Of a stretch of 64,000 nucleotides of DNA, positions 32,601 to 45,184 are shown piece after piece (the stretch's first letter is position 1; each line of letters opens with the position of its first letter). The position numbers and the translations under genes are program-made. This stretch comes from Albugo candida (taxonomy: Eukaryota > Oomycota > Peronosporomycetes > Albuginales > Albuginaceae), in contig CAJNAR010000163.1 of the NCBI GenBank assembly GCA_905220665.1, forward strand, positions 310,001-374,000, read 5' to 3'. A model generated the notes under the pieces. The model made no database searches. It was not told the DNA's origin and worked only from the letters and a program-made list of their open reading frames with translations.

Positions 32601-34864
32601 GAAATTGAGTAGATAGGTATGAGTAGATGGGAATTAGGAGTGTACAGGCTATGCAGAATTTTAAACGTCGCTCTTATTTTTATGATAACCTTTCCCATTT
32701 ATTACACACCCTTCAAACCAATCGGTAAATCAGCAATATATACAGGAGTCATAGCATTTCATTACTAAAAGTATACGCCAATCGGAATTGTTGTCAACGC
32801 ATCTATCTCCCTTTACTAAAACTGAAAAGCCGAACTCAACACATAAACAAACGAAAAGATCACAAGGTATTTACTCATATTTGATTATGGGGACGGGGTG
32901 TTTATTAAAATATATAAATATATGCGAGGAGAGGGGGGGGTCCGCTTAGCAAAGGGGGGGGGTCCGGTTGGCAGCTCCCTAAATTTTTTCGGATATTAGG
33001 TCAGAGCAGATCCCGAGCAATAGTGGAGGGCGAGCTGCTAGTAGGAAGCATAAAAGGTATAGCTTGCCGTTTTTGCTGTCCTCGTCTGATATAATCGACG
33101 GACGCCCACTACGATTCTACAACTATTTTATACAACATGCGGCAATTTCATGCTATTATTGCAAGTGTGCATGCTCTTTCTGACGAATTATGCTGAAGCG
33201 CACTCCATCTAAGCACTATCATTTCACTATCTGTAGTCTAACAAGTAACGTGTCTCTTTAGCTAGAGCTTTCTCAGCCGAATACTACGAAAGTCACATTT
33301 CCTTTATCGTGCTTAAGAATGACGCCCAGGGTGCTTCCCAGCGCTCTTCCAGTACTCTGTTACATGCAATACATGACGAGATATTGCGTACCATTGAAGC
33401 AGAAGCGTGGTCAGGTACATGCTCGTACAGAATTGGATTATTCGGGCATCTTTAAGCTATTTCTAGCAGTATAATGTGCAACTACTTGGAAGAAGGTTTC
33501 CGCGTAGCGTTTGAGTCAACGCACCCGTTCAGATGATCATGCTCAACAAGCCCATTGCTCCGAATCAAAGTGAAGAAGATCAATGGAAGGTAGCCGGGAG
33601 TTCAGAGATATCGTTCCGCAGTGTTTATGACCTCTTTTGTCGCGGATGCCACACGATCCCCTTCGTTTCTAGTAGTGCAAAGACTCTGTAATGTTGTAGA
33701 CAAGAGTCAATTATATCGATTGTTTGCAAGGAAAGTGAGATACGACCACTCATTGTGGGCCTAAATGTGCTTGTGTTCGAGCAGATTGCATTTAATTGGA
33801 GGTTACCAAGTTTCTTAATGCTGGAGAATAATGTCATTCATAATAATGATGCACTACATACCGCTCGATGACGATTCCTGGCTACTTCGCATCGGGATAA
33901 AGAATCTACAGGATGACATTCGGTTGTACGAGATCATGGAGGAATATCATTGCATGACATTGAGTTTTTCGTTCAAGCAGTAATCAGATCGCTTTTCGTG
34001 CTTCCGATATAGTTGCAGCTGCGATTGTAGAGTGCCGATACTAGAATCGACATTATGACGCCGGCGAATGATATTATTCGTCAGCTGTGATTTCCAGCAC
34101 TATATATACTTGTATAGAAACTATAAAAAACAAAATACAGACGTGCCCGTGAGCGTGTTGATAAAGAGCGCTTCCCCATTGTTCAGAAACGAGTCTTTGT
34201 TCGCATGTTCTTCGAAGCTAAAGACTTCATGTCGAAAGGATACCTTCACCTGCAAGTTTTGGAGTTGGAGTCCATCACTATATAGTCTTCCAATCACATT
34301 ATTTGTCTCATTACCGCTCTTTTGAGAGACTGTACGGTTGCGTTCTTCGATGATCTGGATAAGCAAAAAGATGTGATTCTAGTCTAGAATTAGCGACCAA
34401 CATTCGGAGTCCCAAGCAAATGTTTTTGAAAGGTGTTGCTCCAAAACATTCGGCATTTTGTTCAATACTGATACTGAACTAGCTTTTGATATAGATGAGT
34501 GGAGATAATCACTACGAAAGTTTCGCTTGTCGCGTGAGGTGTCTTTTCTGACATATCAAACACATTAATTGTCATGTCAGGCACCAGCCTCTTGTTTCTT
34601 TATCTACAATAGTCAATATACGAATAATAATCACTTTGAGTGAAACAAAGTCCATTTTAAGTCTTATTTTTGTGGACACATATGTAAACTTTTGCTCAGA
34701 TTCATGCTACTGGGTGGACGGGAATGCCATGCACAAAACTCGTGAGAACACTACAGGCTTTAAAACAGTCTAGCGAGTGCTGTTCTACATACGACTGGCC
34801 ATAAACGATTATAATGATGTACAATAGTTTCCAGACGAAACTAGAAGACTAATCGAGGTGCAAT
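32601..34864. other. Gene-free stretch with G-run repeat
   Basis: No domain-bearing frame. At 32929-32985 two G-runs of eight or nine bases, each followed by GTCCG, lie about 25 bp apart; this could be the right end of MULE 2 or another element. The remainder is AT-rich with only short frames. Confidence 0.4.
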
Positions 34865-35431
34865 TCAAAATGTTTGAGTATTTTTTATTGAGCTGGGAAA
34901 GCACTCATCAATATACACGAACTCGAAATGAGGCACAGGTTAGTACCAGCAAAATATAAACAAAAAGAAAGCGAATAGAGTTAGAAAGTGTCGATGGAAT
35001 ACCTCATCTCCGTAAAGTAGTGATAAGTCCTTGAACTTCGAATGCAGTTCTGTATCCATACGCTCGTAAACAAGCTTTGCAAACTGTTTTTCTGATCCCC
35101 AAGGCTTTTTCAGGACAAAAATAGGCCTTGCTACCAGGTCAATTATTTTGTACGTCACATCTGCAGGATTTACAAAAATAAAAGTATTTGAGACAATAGC
35201 ATGAAGAGCCGCCAGGAAGTCTGGTTCACAATTTGCGTACATATACGACGAACGGCTACAGATTTTGTTATAAGTAACCATTTCTGTTGGCATGTTTGGG
35301 CATACAAGCATCATATCGAAAATGTTGGGTTTGTTTTGGTCAGTGTTTTGCAAAAGAGAGCGGATTGAGCTCGTTGCCTTAATAGCGCTGATGACAAGGA
35401 GTGTGGTGAGGAAGAATCGGACAACGACCAT
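34865..35431 (-). CDS. Small secreted protein, unknown
   Basis: Starting at the internal ATG 35431, the product opens with a clear signal peptide (Val-Val-Val-Arg-Phe-Phe-Leu-Thr-Thr-Leu-Leu-Val). The more upstream ATG at 35500 would bury it. The mature part has three cysteines in Cys-Pro-Asn...Ile-Cys-Ser...Cys-Glu-Pro spacing and no known domain. I propose an 81-bp intron at 34922-35002: donor GAG|GTATTC, perfect branch sequence TACTAAC, acceptor TTCGAG. It would end the protein with 20 further residues including one Cys. Without it the frame ends in a hydrophobic tail at 34940. A small secreted protein next to transposons in an oomycete is a candidate effector, but no RxLR or CHxC motif is seen. 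Confidence 0.55.
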
Positions 35432-35500
35432 AGTTTGTTGCGATAGCCGAATAAACGAAAGTGAGTAGGTACTGAGCTTGTGAAGCATTATCTGGAACAT

Positions 35501-36120
35501 CGCTCCCAGAATACATATGGCAAACCGATCTCTCTGTCATTTTCCTTTCTTGTTCTGCTTGCCGTCTCTACATCCGTCTGTAGCTCTTACTTTACGGAAG
35601 AAGATTGAATGTGCACGTACGTTATCTATATATATCCATCTGGGGCCCTTACTATAACGGAAGAAGACCGAAATCGGAAGTACGTCATACTCAGCAACTA
35701 ACTTCGCTCATTACTTAAGCCTAGGCTTTACACAGCATCCGCATCTTATCTGAACATCCATTATATTGCTTACGTCCAACGAGTATCATACCAGGAAAGA
35801 GTAACAATACACTTTTTTGAGTAGAATTGTAACATAGATCCCCGAGTACTAGGAGTGGTAAAACAGGCGGAGAGAAAGGCGACAAGAAGAGAAAATAAAG
35901 TACTTCTCAATTTGCCGGCTACTACGTGCCTTGCAAACGAATACAGCAACACCGTCTTTCCGGAAAAAGATGAACCTTTTAGCCCTTCCTGTCGAAGACA
36001 ATGGTGTCTATCGACATTTCCAGCTTACCTACCGTTACATTACCAAATGTTGATAACAGGTCCTCGCAACTTGTCCGCTACATAGTGACACGTTGTCTGT
36101 AGAGGGTGCGCTCTCATTCT
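35501..36120. other. Upstream/5' region of LINE copy C
   Basis: It contains two copies of ACGGAAGAAGA about 75 bp apart (near 35594 and 35660). A 24-base segment at 35901-35924 is nearly identical, in inverse orientation, to 63387-63410. Both segments lie a few hundred bases upstream of a LINE ORF1, so this is probably LINE 5' untranslated sequence. Confidence 0.4.
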
Positions 36121-39100
36121 CACCTATACCGTCAGACCTTCCCCGTCTGAAGTAGTGATTGGCCAATCAGAGGCCGATATGGAGATTCTGATACCTCTCT
36201 CTCCCATTCCAATTCCTGCCGATCAGCCGGGAGCAATGAAGGTAGATGACGAGAACGCGTCATCACCTTCGTAACCGGTTGAGCAAGCAAAGTACACCGG
36301 TAATCGACCAAGTCTCGCCGATATCTTGAAGGGGCACGAAGAGCTCCTCAAGGATAAAGCTCGAACAAGGCGCAATTAAGGTCTGAGTGCCGAAGCCGTT
36401 GGCAGCGGATCTTCGTGTTATCGATCAACTCTTTGAGGGAGGGCGGTCGAGTTGGGAGGTTCTCTCTGCTAGCTTGGAAGCAGCAAAACCGTTGTTAATA
36501 CCCGTCTATCTCGAAGTATGCAATCGTCCTTAAAACGGGTCAAGACCTGGTTCGGACATTACCACACCGGGCAACCAGTATTCATTCCGAGAATACGATA
36601 TTACCGGATCCCATTATTTCCTGGACATCTTCGGCATTGGACCGGGAATCTGTCCATCGAGCATCGTATCAGCATTGTATTCGTTATAATACGACATTCT
36701 CTATGCTCATTATCGTGAAGCAGTGGCTTCACAGAGAATAGCGATGTCCACTTGGAGAGTGTATATCACTCTACTTCCTTCCCAGTAGCGCTGGTCTTGT
36801 CAGGAAAAATCTGGGAGCAGATCAGAATCGAGGGCAGATATATCTTTGCTCGTGGTAATGGAGCTCCACTATCTGCTTAGCGATTACGGATGGGACAGCA
36901 CAGTCCGTACTGCTTGCAGCTGTCTGGGAAAGGTCCGGCTTCGCCCAAACAGAAACAATCCAAACCGGTCCAACGGCGAGTAAACAGCCACCGCAACCAA
37001 CACCTGAAACCCCCCCAGCAGAAATAGCTCTGAAAAGTTCTGAGAAGCCGTGATAGAAGACAACGACAATTCTTCTCCGTCGGAACCTATTTCTGTTGAC
37101 AACAGGCCTTCTACTATTTCTCCGCCGATTAAATCCCTCCCTGTTAATGAAACAAAACAAGTGGACGTTCCTGCAATACCGGAACAAAGTACGCCAAAAT
37201 CGGTGTCACAACCCACTCGGAGCATGGGAGACGATATCAAATCGTCTCATCTACTGTTGAGGCAAGCAAAGAAGTCGCCAAGTCAAAGGAGGCTACTCCC
37301 TTTTCCAGGAAGAAATACACAAGAATCGAAGAGGACGATCGTCCCACCCGATTTGAGGGTGCTGGCCTTCTTCACCTAAGATGTGTCGACGTCAATGTCT
37401 TCCATCAATTCTGAGAGAAGATTTTGACGTTTCCAAAATGGAAAACACCTGAATTTTACCTCTAATGGTGATGATATTCTTAAATTTGCTTCCAGACACC
37501 CGATTGCGCTGCACGGAGTACTCAATCTGAGTATGAGGGCTAATGATCCCAAGTTGGCCGAATCAATAGTGTTCTTGCAGCTTCGGATCCATGTTCGGAC
37601 ACAAAATTTATCAACAAATGGTTCGAGAAAATTAGTGGGATATTTCCAACAAAACGAGTACCTATGTTCGAGTCAGTCGCCCGCTGGTGGAAAGATTCCG
37701 CCAACATTGACGACGGGCTTCGATCGACGCAATCTCTCGGTTTCCTTGAGCCAATGCTCCTGTGCACAGCTCCACTGATGTACAATAACGACCACTAGAT
37801 TTAATAGAGTACTGGTAGGCCGGTCATTTGGATTTCTGCGCATCACTGCAGATTGCTTCACACAAACAACTTGCTTCGATTCTTGCGCTCTCCATTGAGA
37901 ACGCTCTGCCTCAGCGAATGGTTTGACGCACAATGGGACAGCCCACTCTTTTGCGACTTGGAAGTTATCTAACTATCGAAGCTCTACCTTCTCGAGGACG
38001 CATCCATTTTGCAACCGAGAGAGGTGGAATGAGAACAACAGCTAGTCGCTAGAGCTCTTTCTGTGCAGTAGTAAGGGAAGCTCTTTGGAGACCATCTTGA
38101 GAACAACAAGAACCTTCTTTCCATTAATACAAACGGCAACAAAAATAATGGTCACCTTTTTGTACAGCACATACTATCGAAATACGCCATTTCTTGCGTA
38201 CAAGAGACTCATTTTTGCGACATTCACCACCTGGAGACTTTTCAGTTTCACTTGGCGTCCGCATTCCGACATTATCTTTTTTTGAGCGATTCGAATAGTC
38301 TTCACTCTCATCCCGTTTGGGAAAGGGTAAAAAAAAAACGGGGTTATGACTATTATTCGTCACGATTTTCCCGGATCTGAATCTGCACAAGCTCTCCCAC
38401 TGTTTCCGCTCCGGACCAATATTTGGTTGTACGTTTGGTGGTACTTGGAGGTCCAGTATATGTACATAATGTTTATGCTCCGGTGAAACTAGCGGAACGG
38501 CGACTACTTTTTGATCAACTTCCAACTGGATCCTTTGAACAACACGCAAAGCACATCGTTTGTGGCGATCTGAACACAACCTTGTGTCCCAGTTTGGATT
38601 GCTCCAGTGGTGTATATATGCACGAGACCATTCGACTCTCATGTTTAGAATGGCTTCCCAACTTTGTTGTTCTGGATGCTTGGCGTCAACATCATTCTGA
38701 TGCACGTATTTTTACTGGCCCCCAACCAAGAAGTATCTCTGCTCGTCGTCGCTTTCTGAGAATGTTGCCCGAACGAGCGCATTTTTTTTGATGCGATTCG
38801 CTCAGCGTTTCGAATACGGTCCTTACGTGAAGTGAAGCTGGGAAGCCGTCTGACCAGTCTCAATACTACTTCTTACGCCGTTTGTACGTCGAAGCCACGA
38901 AAATGCTGCGACGAGCTCAACCTGTTGGCGTCCCGAAAGGGAACTGGTACATACATATCCGGTACAATTTGGCATTCAACTCTCGGACAAGAAAGTTTTC
39001 TTTTCGATAATACCTCGGAATCAACTTTATCAAGTCGTTGGGAAGGCATTGCCACCCGATAAACCCCACCAATGTTGCTTTTCGTATCAGAGCGTGATCG

Positions 39101-39420
39101 AAGGGGGGCGTCAGCATGTGGGGAAGCTTTTTACCAGTCATTTAAACGTCTTCGCTACCAATCTACCGGATATCCAGTTCCGACTATCCGTCTATATCTT
39201 ACCAGTTCGAGCACGGTTTTGGTATTTACAACACTCACATCCAGAAATCATTCTGTGCACTCAGAAGTATTGTGGTGAGGTAGTTGGAAACTCCCACATA
39301 GGATCAGAGAGGCTTGATACCCACATAGATGCATCCCAATATTTGAATTCGGATTTATGCGCTTGCATAGATGCATTGAACATGACAAGACTACTCGCGT
39401 GTGAAGTCGGCTGAACTTTC
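36120..39420 (+). mobile_element. LINE copy C, decayed, lacks reverse transcriptase
   Basis: Plus-strand fragments follow LINE order. An ORF1 stretch near 36290-36400 reads Ser-Leu-Ala-Asp-Ile-Leu-Lys-Gly like the ORF1 of the minus-strand LINE at 62542-63162. The endonuclease at 38090-38790 has Asn-Gly-His-Leu-Phe-Val-Gln-His, Cys-Val-Gln-Glu-Thr-His and Val-His-Asn-Val-Tyr-Ala-Pro. The C-terminal region at about 39160-39280 has Leu-Pro-Val-Arg-Ala-Arg-Phe-Trp-Tyr-Leu and Ile-Ile-Leu-Cys-Thr-Gln. Stops are frequent. The reverse transcriptase core between endonuclease and tail is absent, a deletion pattern similar to copy A. Confidence 0.65.
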
Positions 39421-39833
39421 AACAGACAACTGAAGCACTTTGAGAATATATGCGGCAGAAGTGATTCGGACCTGCTGGTTGAGTAATTGTAGAAGTTACA
39501 GTATCAATCCTCATGGAGTACATGCAATGATATGGCACAGTCCATCTCTTTTTTTCGAATACTTCTCTCGGCCTGGTTGTTTAAAGCGAGCTGGCTCTCA
39601 TCTTTTTCGCACACGACGATACTATGTCAGAGAGGATCAAAGTCCATCGACGTGGGTACATCTGAGGCAGTAAGAGGGCGCCATACAAGTTGGATGTACT
39701 GGATCATCCGAAAAGAAGCAATCTGAAAGGAGCTCACAACATGAATGCATAGACGCATAGAGCAGCCTGAGCACTACAACGGCTCAATTGTTAAGCCTCA
39801 CTTTGCCCAAAATTGTGTTCTAGCCGCTGCCCT
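39421..39833. other. Short gap, LINE 3' remnant or intergenic
   Basis: A frame at 39440-39673 resembles decayed LINE tail only weakly. I see no independent gene. Confidence 0.3.
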
Positions 39834-42800
39834 TCAATTTGTACTATTATCGACAAAACCTGCTAATTTAAAATCGTAGTTGCAGTTCATTTGCGAATTC
39901 CTGGTGATCAATACGGCATCTCCCGTAATGCTGATCATGTTGTAGACTTGATTCCGATACAAATGACTGGACTCAATGGGAACCAAACGGAATGAGAGCA
40001 TTGCGTTCCCACCCAGCGCACGAACGTGAGCCCGCACAATTGCAATTGCTTCATTGAGGAAGAGGTGATAGAAAGCCCCCAAGCCCCCACTTTCACGCAC
40101 ACTCCAGCTTTCTTTTATAAAATGGAGCGTCACACGACCCAAGTACTGCACAACTCGAGCGTTAGCGATGTGGGACAACGGCGTGAGCTCAATCCATTCA
40201 GTTCCATCCATCTCAACCATTCTTGGCTCAGCAGAAAGCGTCAGATGTTTGGCGACTGCCATTCCAACTAACGTGATCTCAATCTATAGAGCAGCATTCA
40301 ATATTATATTTTAAGCATCAAATAATTGTACCATGGTTTCGGATGCTACAGACACCCGCGTTTTGAGCCCACAAATAGCACAGGGAGCGTAGGACCGCAA
40401 TTTGAATACGAGACTAAGCCATCGTGAGTACAGGCGTCTGAGGATTGTGATTCTGCGAGTACCTGGAGAAAAGATCTTTGAACACTCGCGATAGCAATTC
40501 GTTGAGCCGTGTGTCACGCATTCGATCCTCTTCCCATTCGACGCGTTTCATGGCCACAATCAACTGGATATTTTCAGCCGCGAGAAAGTCGCCTTCCAGA
40601 CGATCTGTGCTGCAGAGAGAGACTCCCTACACAGCTTTCAGCATAATATTTACAGTGATGGACGCATGATCACCTCGGGAAGTGATTGTTCCAATAGTAC
40701 AGACATGAGATCCTCATCGGTCTCATCGTCAATTTCCAATACGAATGTCTCCTTGTCATCGTGGATGCCTTCTCCGAAGATCTCCTCTTCGTCTGAAGTT
40801 GAGTCGGACACAGAATTTTGACCAGGTAGCTGGGTACAATGAGTCAAGCTACATGACACACTGTTTCTGTGGACAAGCCGAGTGTCTGGTGATTCATCAA
40901 CTAGGCGAGTACGACTCTGATTAAGCTACAGATCGGGCTGTTATGATGAGAACACCCACACTAAACCTTCCAACCTTTTCTTTGTTGCTTGTACTCAACG
41001 CTTCAATCTCATTTTGGAGACTCACTAGCCGTCGATCTTCCTCGTCTTTGATCTAAAGGCGTAGTGAGCGGTCATAATTGTGACGGGTTCTCAAGTACCT
41101 CGATATTCCGTTCAATTCGAAGTGTTGGTGGAGATGGCAATGCAGGTAGATGAAAGCCCGTTCCAGTAATCACGCCAACGATTAAAGCTCCTCCAATCTA
41201 CGTGCATCCGTTAAGACCTATAACATTCGCCATGGGTCACTATACCTGGATCTGTGAGTCGAAGCCAAACATTGCATTCATACCCAGAACTTTCATTTTT
41301 ACCGAGAGCTGTCAGCGAGGAAAAAGACTTTCAATGACTGCGTCTGACATGATTAGGCATACCTGTCGATATAGCTCATATTCTACAAAAGGAAGCGCAT
41401 CGGAGATGATGGTCGCATTAGCGTCGCCTGTGCTTTTGCGTCGCTGACGGCAAACTCGAGCTTGAACGAAGCAACCCGACCCGACAACTGCTAATCCAGA
41501 TGGAGGTTCGATAGAAGCGAGTAACATCTCTGGAACCCATTTGTTCCTGCAAATTCCGCAGCGAACCATCCGCATGCTGCAAAGAAGCGTTAGCTGACAT
41601 CAACGTTAATTGATCAAGAATACTTTGAGAATGGAGCAACAGATCGAGAGTACGGAATATGGCATGAGAGACACGGTGTTGTCGCTGGAGGGAACGGAGG
41701 CAGGTTTGGAACGTCACTCCCGTTGGTGTTGGTGTCTGGCAACTGGGTCATCCAAGTAGATGATTTTTTGGGGCTTTTGAGTGTGGCTGCGGTGCCCCTA
41801 CACGAGCAGCGCGTTATAGTGCGAGATCGATAGTTATGACGCTCGTACGTGGCTGAAATGACGCAAACATCGTCGTGGATAGTGCAGGATTCCGCATACC
41901 CAACAACGAAAGGGCATTGCAATAAAGTTGCATGTGATCGGATCTACGATAGACTATAAGCTTTAATGAAAGTAAACTCGTAATGTACCTCGTCTCGTAA
42001 TTCCAGCCACCAGGAATCTCGTGTCTCCTGATCAGCGAGCTTGGTAGCAAGTTTACCCAAATACTTGACCGATCGAGCGCTTGTAATTCCACCAAGTTGG
42101 ATGCGAGTCGATGCGTCAAAGCTTTTTAATGTAATTAATTGAACATCGTCTTGCATGGAAATGTGAATCGGCTCCGCAGCCGAAGCCTTGGGCGTTCTAA
42201 GATGCCGTTTTTTTGCTTGAGGTGACCTCATCTCGAATCTCTCGCTGGGCAAGTTGTCTGTCGTTCCAAGCATCGATGTATCCTCTGCGTCTATGCCTTC
42301 TTCCTCGGAAGAAACCGATTTCACCGGAATAATGAAACAAGCAGTCCCACAGGCTCGTGCTACAAGCCCACTGTCCCCTTCAACGTCAAAAAACTGCTTG
42401 TACGCCAGCACAGCATTTCCGCCAAGCTCTAGTGCTTTTTTTCCAACCTTAAGCATATCGTATGAAAGAATTTGCAAGAAATGGTATTTCGCATACCATT
42501 GTGACGACTTGTGAGGAGAGTTTATAAAGGAGAAGCTGGCGGTATTCATTGCTTTTTCTCGATGTACGGAAGCTATCACTCCAAGAGTACTCAGGATCCG
42601 CATGAACGACAAGTTCCTCGACGAAACCGAGTATTTTCTCAACACGGTACAGATTGTCTTGTAATGTAGAAACACCAAAGAATTGAACGCCCGCAGAGGA
42701 TTCCTGAAAAAAAGGATTCACATCGCCAAAGTAATTGAGACGCATCACGAGACTCAATTCTCCGCGAACGCCCAGTAGAGTGTCGTAGAGTGGGAACCAG

Positions 42801-43178
42801 CCATGGAGGACATGTTCTTCTCGCATCAGCAAGCAATTCAAATCGACGTAAACGACGCCAATGGTCTAGAAAAATCGTTTTTTATGTGAGAAAAGCAGTC
42901 GAATGCGTGGAAAGAAGAGAGCGTACGGGATCGGAGGTGTACGCATCGTGATCCATCAGCTTAAATTCTATCGGTTGGCTCTGAAGGACTGAATCATCCG
43001 CAACATCGAAGCGAAATTCTTCATCCCACATTGGACGCAACGATTTGCGGGAGACGGAAGATTTGGCTTCAAAAGAAGCAAAGTTTATATGAACGTACGT
43101 ATCTGCGAGCTTGTTGGAGCGATCTAAAGCGGGCAAACCGCGTGCTTCGACGACGCGAATTTTGATCGTACATGGCAT
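39834..43178 (-). CDS. C2CD5: C2CD5-like C2-domain protein
   Basis: Thirteen exons splice in phase to 913 residues: 42927-43178, 42497-42865, 41989-42447, 41849-41943, 41624-41797, 41363-41576, 41246-41308, 41099-41197, 40975-41052, 40674-40916, 40463-40626, 40332-40413 and 39834-40283; introns are 45-61 bp. The animal homologue (CDP138) acts in insulin-stimulated GLUT4 vesicle fusion; its role here is unknown. Residues 1-110 form the C2 domain with acidic loop residues (Asp-His-Asp-Ala-Tyr). Then come the family block Gly-Phe-Val-Glu-Glu-Leu-Val-Val...Asp-Pro-Glu-Tyr-x-Trp, Leu-Gly-Gly-Asn-Ala-Val-Leu-Ala-Tyr, Glu-Asp/Asp-Val-Cys-Val-Ile-Ser-Ala-Thr-Gly-Thr-Ala-Ala, two Cys-x2-Cys pairs, Phe-Val-Leu-Glu-Ile-Asp-Asp, a further Pro-Cys-Ala-Ile-Cys, and the C-terminal His-Val-Arg-Ala-Leu-Gly-Gly-Asn-Ala block. 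The domain order matches the whole animal protein. Confidence 0.93.
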
Positions 43179-43939
43179 TAGTGTTGCTTGAAGGTAGACA
43201 GTCTAAGTTGCCCTCCTATCAAGTTCCCATCGCATCGAGAAAATTCGACCACTTCATTGGATGTAGGCTGTATATTCGGCAAGAGAATGCAGAGCATTCG
43301 TTCAGCTGAAATTATTGTGCGGGACACCCTCAATGCCCACAGAAGCGCACGTCCTCCTAAGGAATCTATGCAAGTTCAGGAACATTTTACGTGCAATCAT
43401 ATAGGAAAAAAGACTTGCTCGTTCTTGTTTTTATTCGGAATTCCTTTGAGTTCGCAGGCCTAAGAAAACGCCGACCTTGTCGATTATTACTGTATCCTTT
43501 GGAGAATTTTGTATGTCCAAAGAGCTAAATGCCAAGCTTGCCATGAATAATTCTTCGTTGCATATTTATGACCTTGCAACGGCAGAGATAAAACATAAGC
43601 TTTCCAATATAGCTTGTTTCTGACACGATCAGCCGTTGTTAAAGCAAACTTTGCACCTGCATGATTGGTATCTATCTGAATCTATCAACTTACTCTAAAT
43701 CGAGTCATCTGATTTGTGCAGAAACTCAATGACAGAATTATCATGTGTCGTTTCGGCCGATTCAGCTTGTATTTTGCATCAGAATTTTTTGAAATCATCC
43801 GTTTAAGCACAAGTGCCGTCAACCAGGTGACGGCTAGAGCCCCTGTCCAAAATCTAGATTTGTTCATCACAGCCCAGTACGTCCGGAATAGCCAAAGTGA
43901 GATCTGCTTCATCCTTTTCACGTAGGTATGCTTTGGGAA
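43179..43939. other. Intergenic, nothing recognised
   Basis: Upstream of the C2CD5-like gene. Only short frames; the part near 43690-43930 may be the 3' end of the adjacent gag relic. Confidence 0.4.
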
Positions 43940-45184
43940 ATTTAGCCCTCAAATGACCCATTTCTCCGCATACATGACATCGTCTTGTACCTTGAACCGA
44001 CGGTCTTCAATTGCGCTGACAACTTCTCTTCCAGTTCTATTATTTTCTGCGTCTGACTCTCACGCTTGGGCAAATTGTGTCAGCTCTTCCGCTTGTTGAA
44101 GGTAATCTGTTCTGCGATCATCCACCTTCGCCGTTAGAACGATTTGCATCTCTTGAACAGTATATTGAGCGATATTGTTCAAAACGAGGTAGTCCGACCC
44201 ACCACCTGATGCCTTACCCACTGCGTTCAAGTAAGTACATTAGGTAATCTTTCACAACCTAGGACGATTAAACAAGTCCATTGCTAGCGACGGCGTAAAG
44301 TTTTTTAAACGCTTGTAGCATCCGTTCCATTGCATATTGAAGTGTCGGTACTTAGCTACGCCAGGCTTTAATCTGTTTCTTGGAACATCTTTCGCCTATA
44401 CCTTCAAGGTGATGGCCAAATCAATCAACTTCGACATTCTCAGGCCACGAAAACCCACACGTCTATTGATTCATAGCCTTCCCCATGCTAAGAAGCCGAT
44501 CCCAGACCTAGAAAGAATTCCTTTCCGTCGAATGGTTTAATCTTTAACTCTTTTTGTCGTGCGTCAGGGTCTCTGAACTCATCTTGTATACCGTAAACCA
44601 CAGGCCTCGCATATTCATGCCTGCACACCATTTCCTTGGTTCCCCGGATTTCCTTCAATCCACCAACACCATTGACATGAAATGTTCGGCGATCGTTGTC
44701 CCGAAAACCAACTCGTACAACAGCCTCATCCAGCTCGGGTACATATCGATATTTGGTGTCAAGCTGTTGGCAGATCGCCCGTGAGGCTTCACCCATCATG
44801 AAGGTGCACTCATTTTTCAGCGCGTCAATCAAATCCAATGACTGAGCAGAATCAATCAAGTGATACCTTACAAGTGTATACCGTCTTGAGAGAAGAATCG
44901 CACACCATATTCAGTCTGATGCTCGTCAATAAACTGGGGAGATACATATCAATAAACTCTTTTCTCCACGTTCTTTCGGGAATGTCTGTCAGAGGATACA
45001 GGTGCATCCATGGACCACGCCTCACTGCCAATTCAAACAAATTTGGATTCCTTTCCAGGCCCATGGATTTTCCGTCTGAGATTTTCCTTGGCATCCCATC
45101 CTTTGCCCATTTACCCTCGGATCTCAGCTTTGACTCTTCCAGACGATTCAAGCGACCAACCAGCCCACGCATCAGCTGCAGCAA
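43940..45184 (-). pseudogene. Retrotransposon gag relic with zinc knuckle
   Basis: On the minus strand, 44852-45184 and 44488-44859 read as gag-like sequence, the latter ending in Lys-Ile-Lys-Pro-Phe-Asp-Gly-Lys-Glu-Phe-Phe-Leu-Gly-Leu-Gly. This is the same block as in the relic at 28487-29645. About 0.5 kb downstream, near 43950-43990, the strand encodes Cys-His-Val-Cys-Gly-Glu-Met-Gly-His-Leu-Arg-Ala-Lys-Phe, a CCHC knuckle whose last Cys is replaced by Phe. Frame breaks lie between the pieces. No protease or polymerase follows. Confidence 0.6.
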
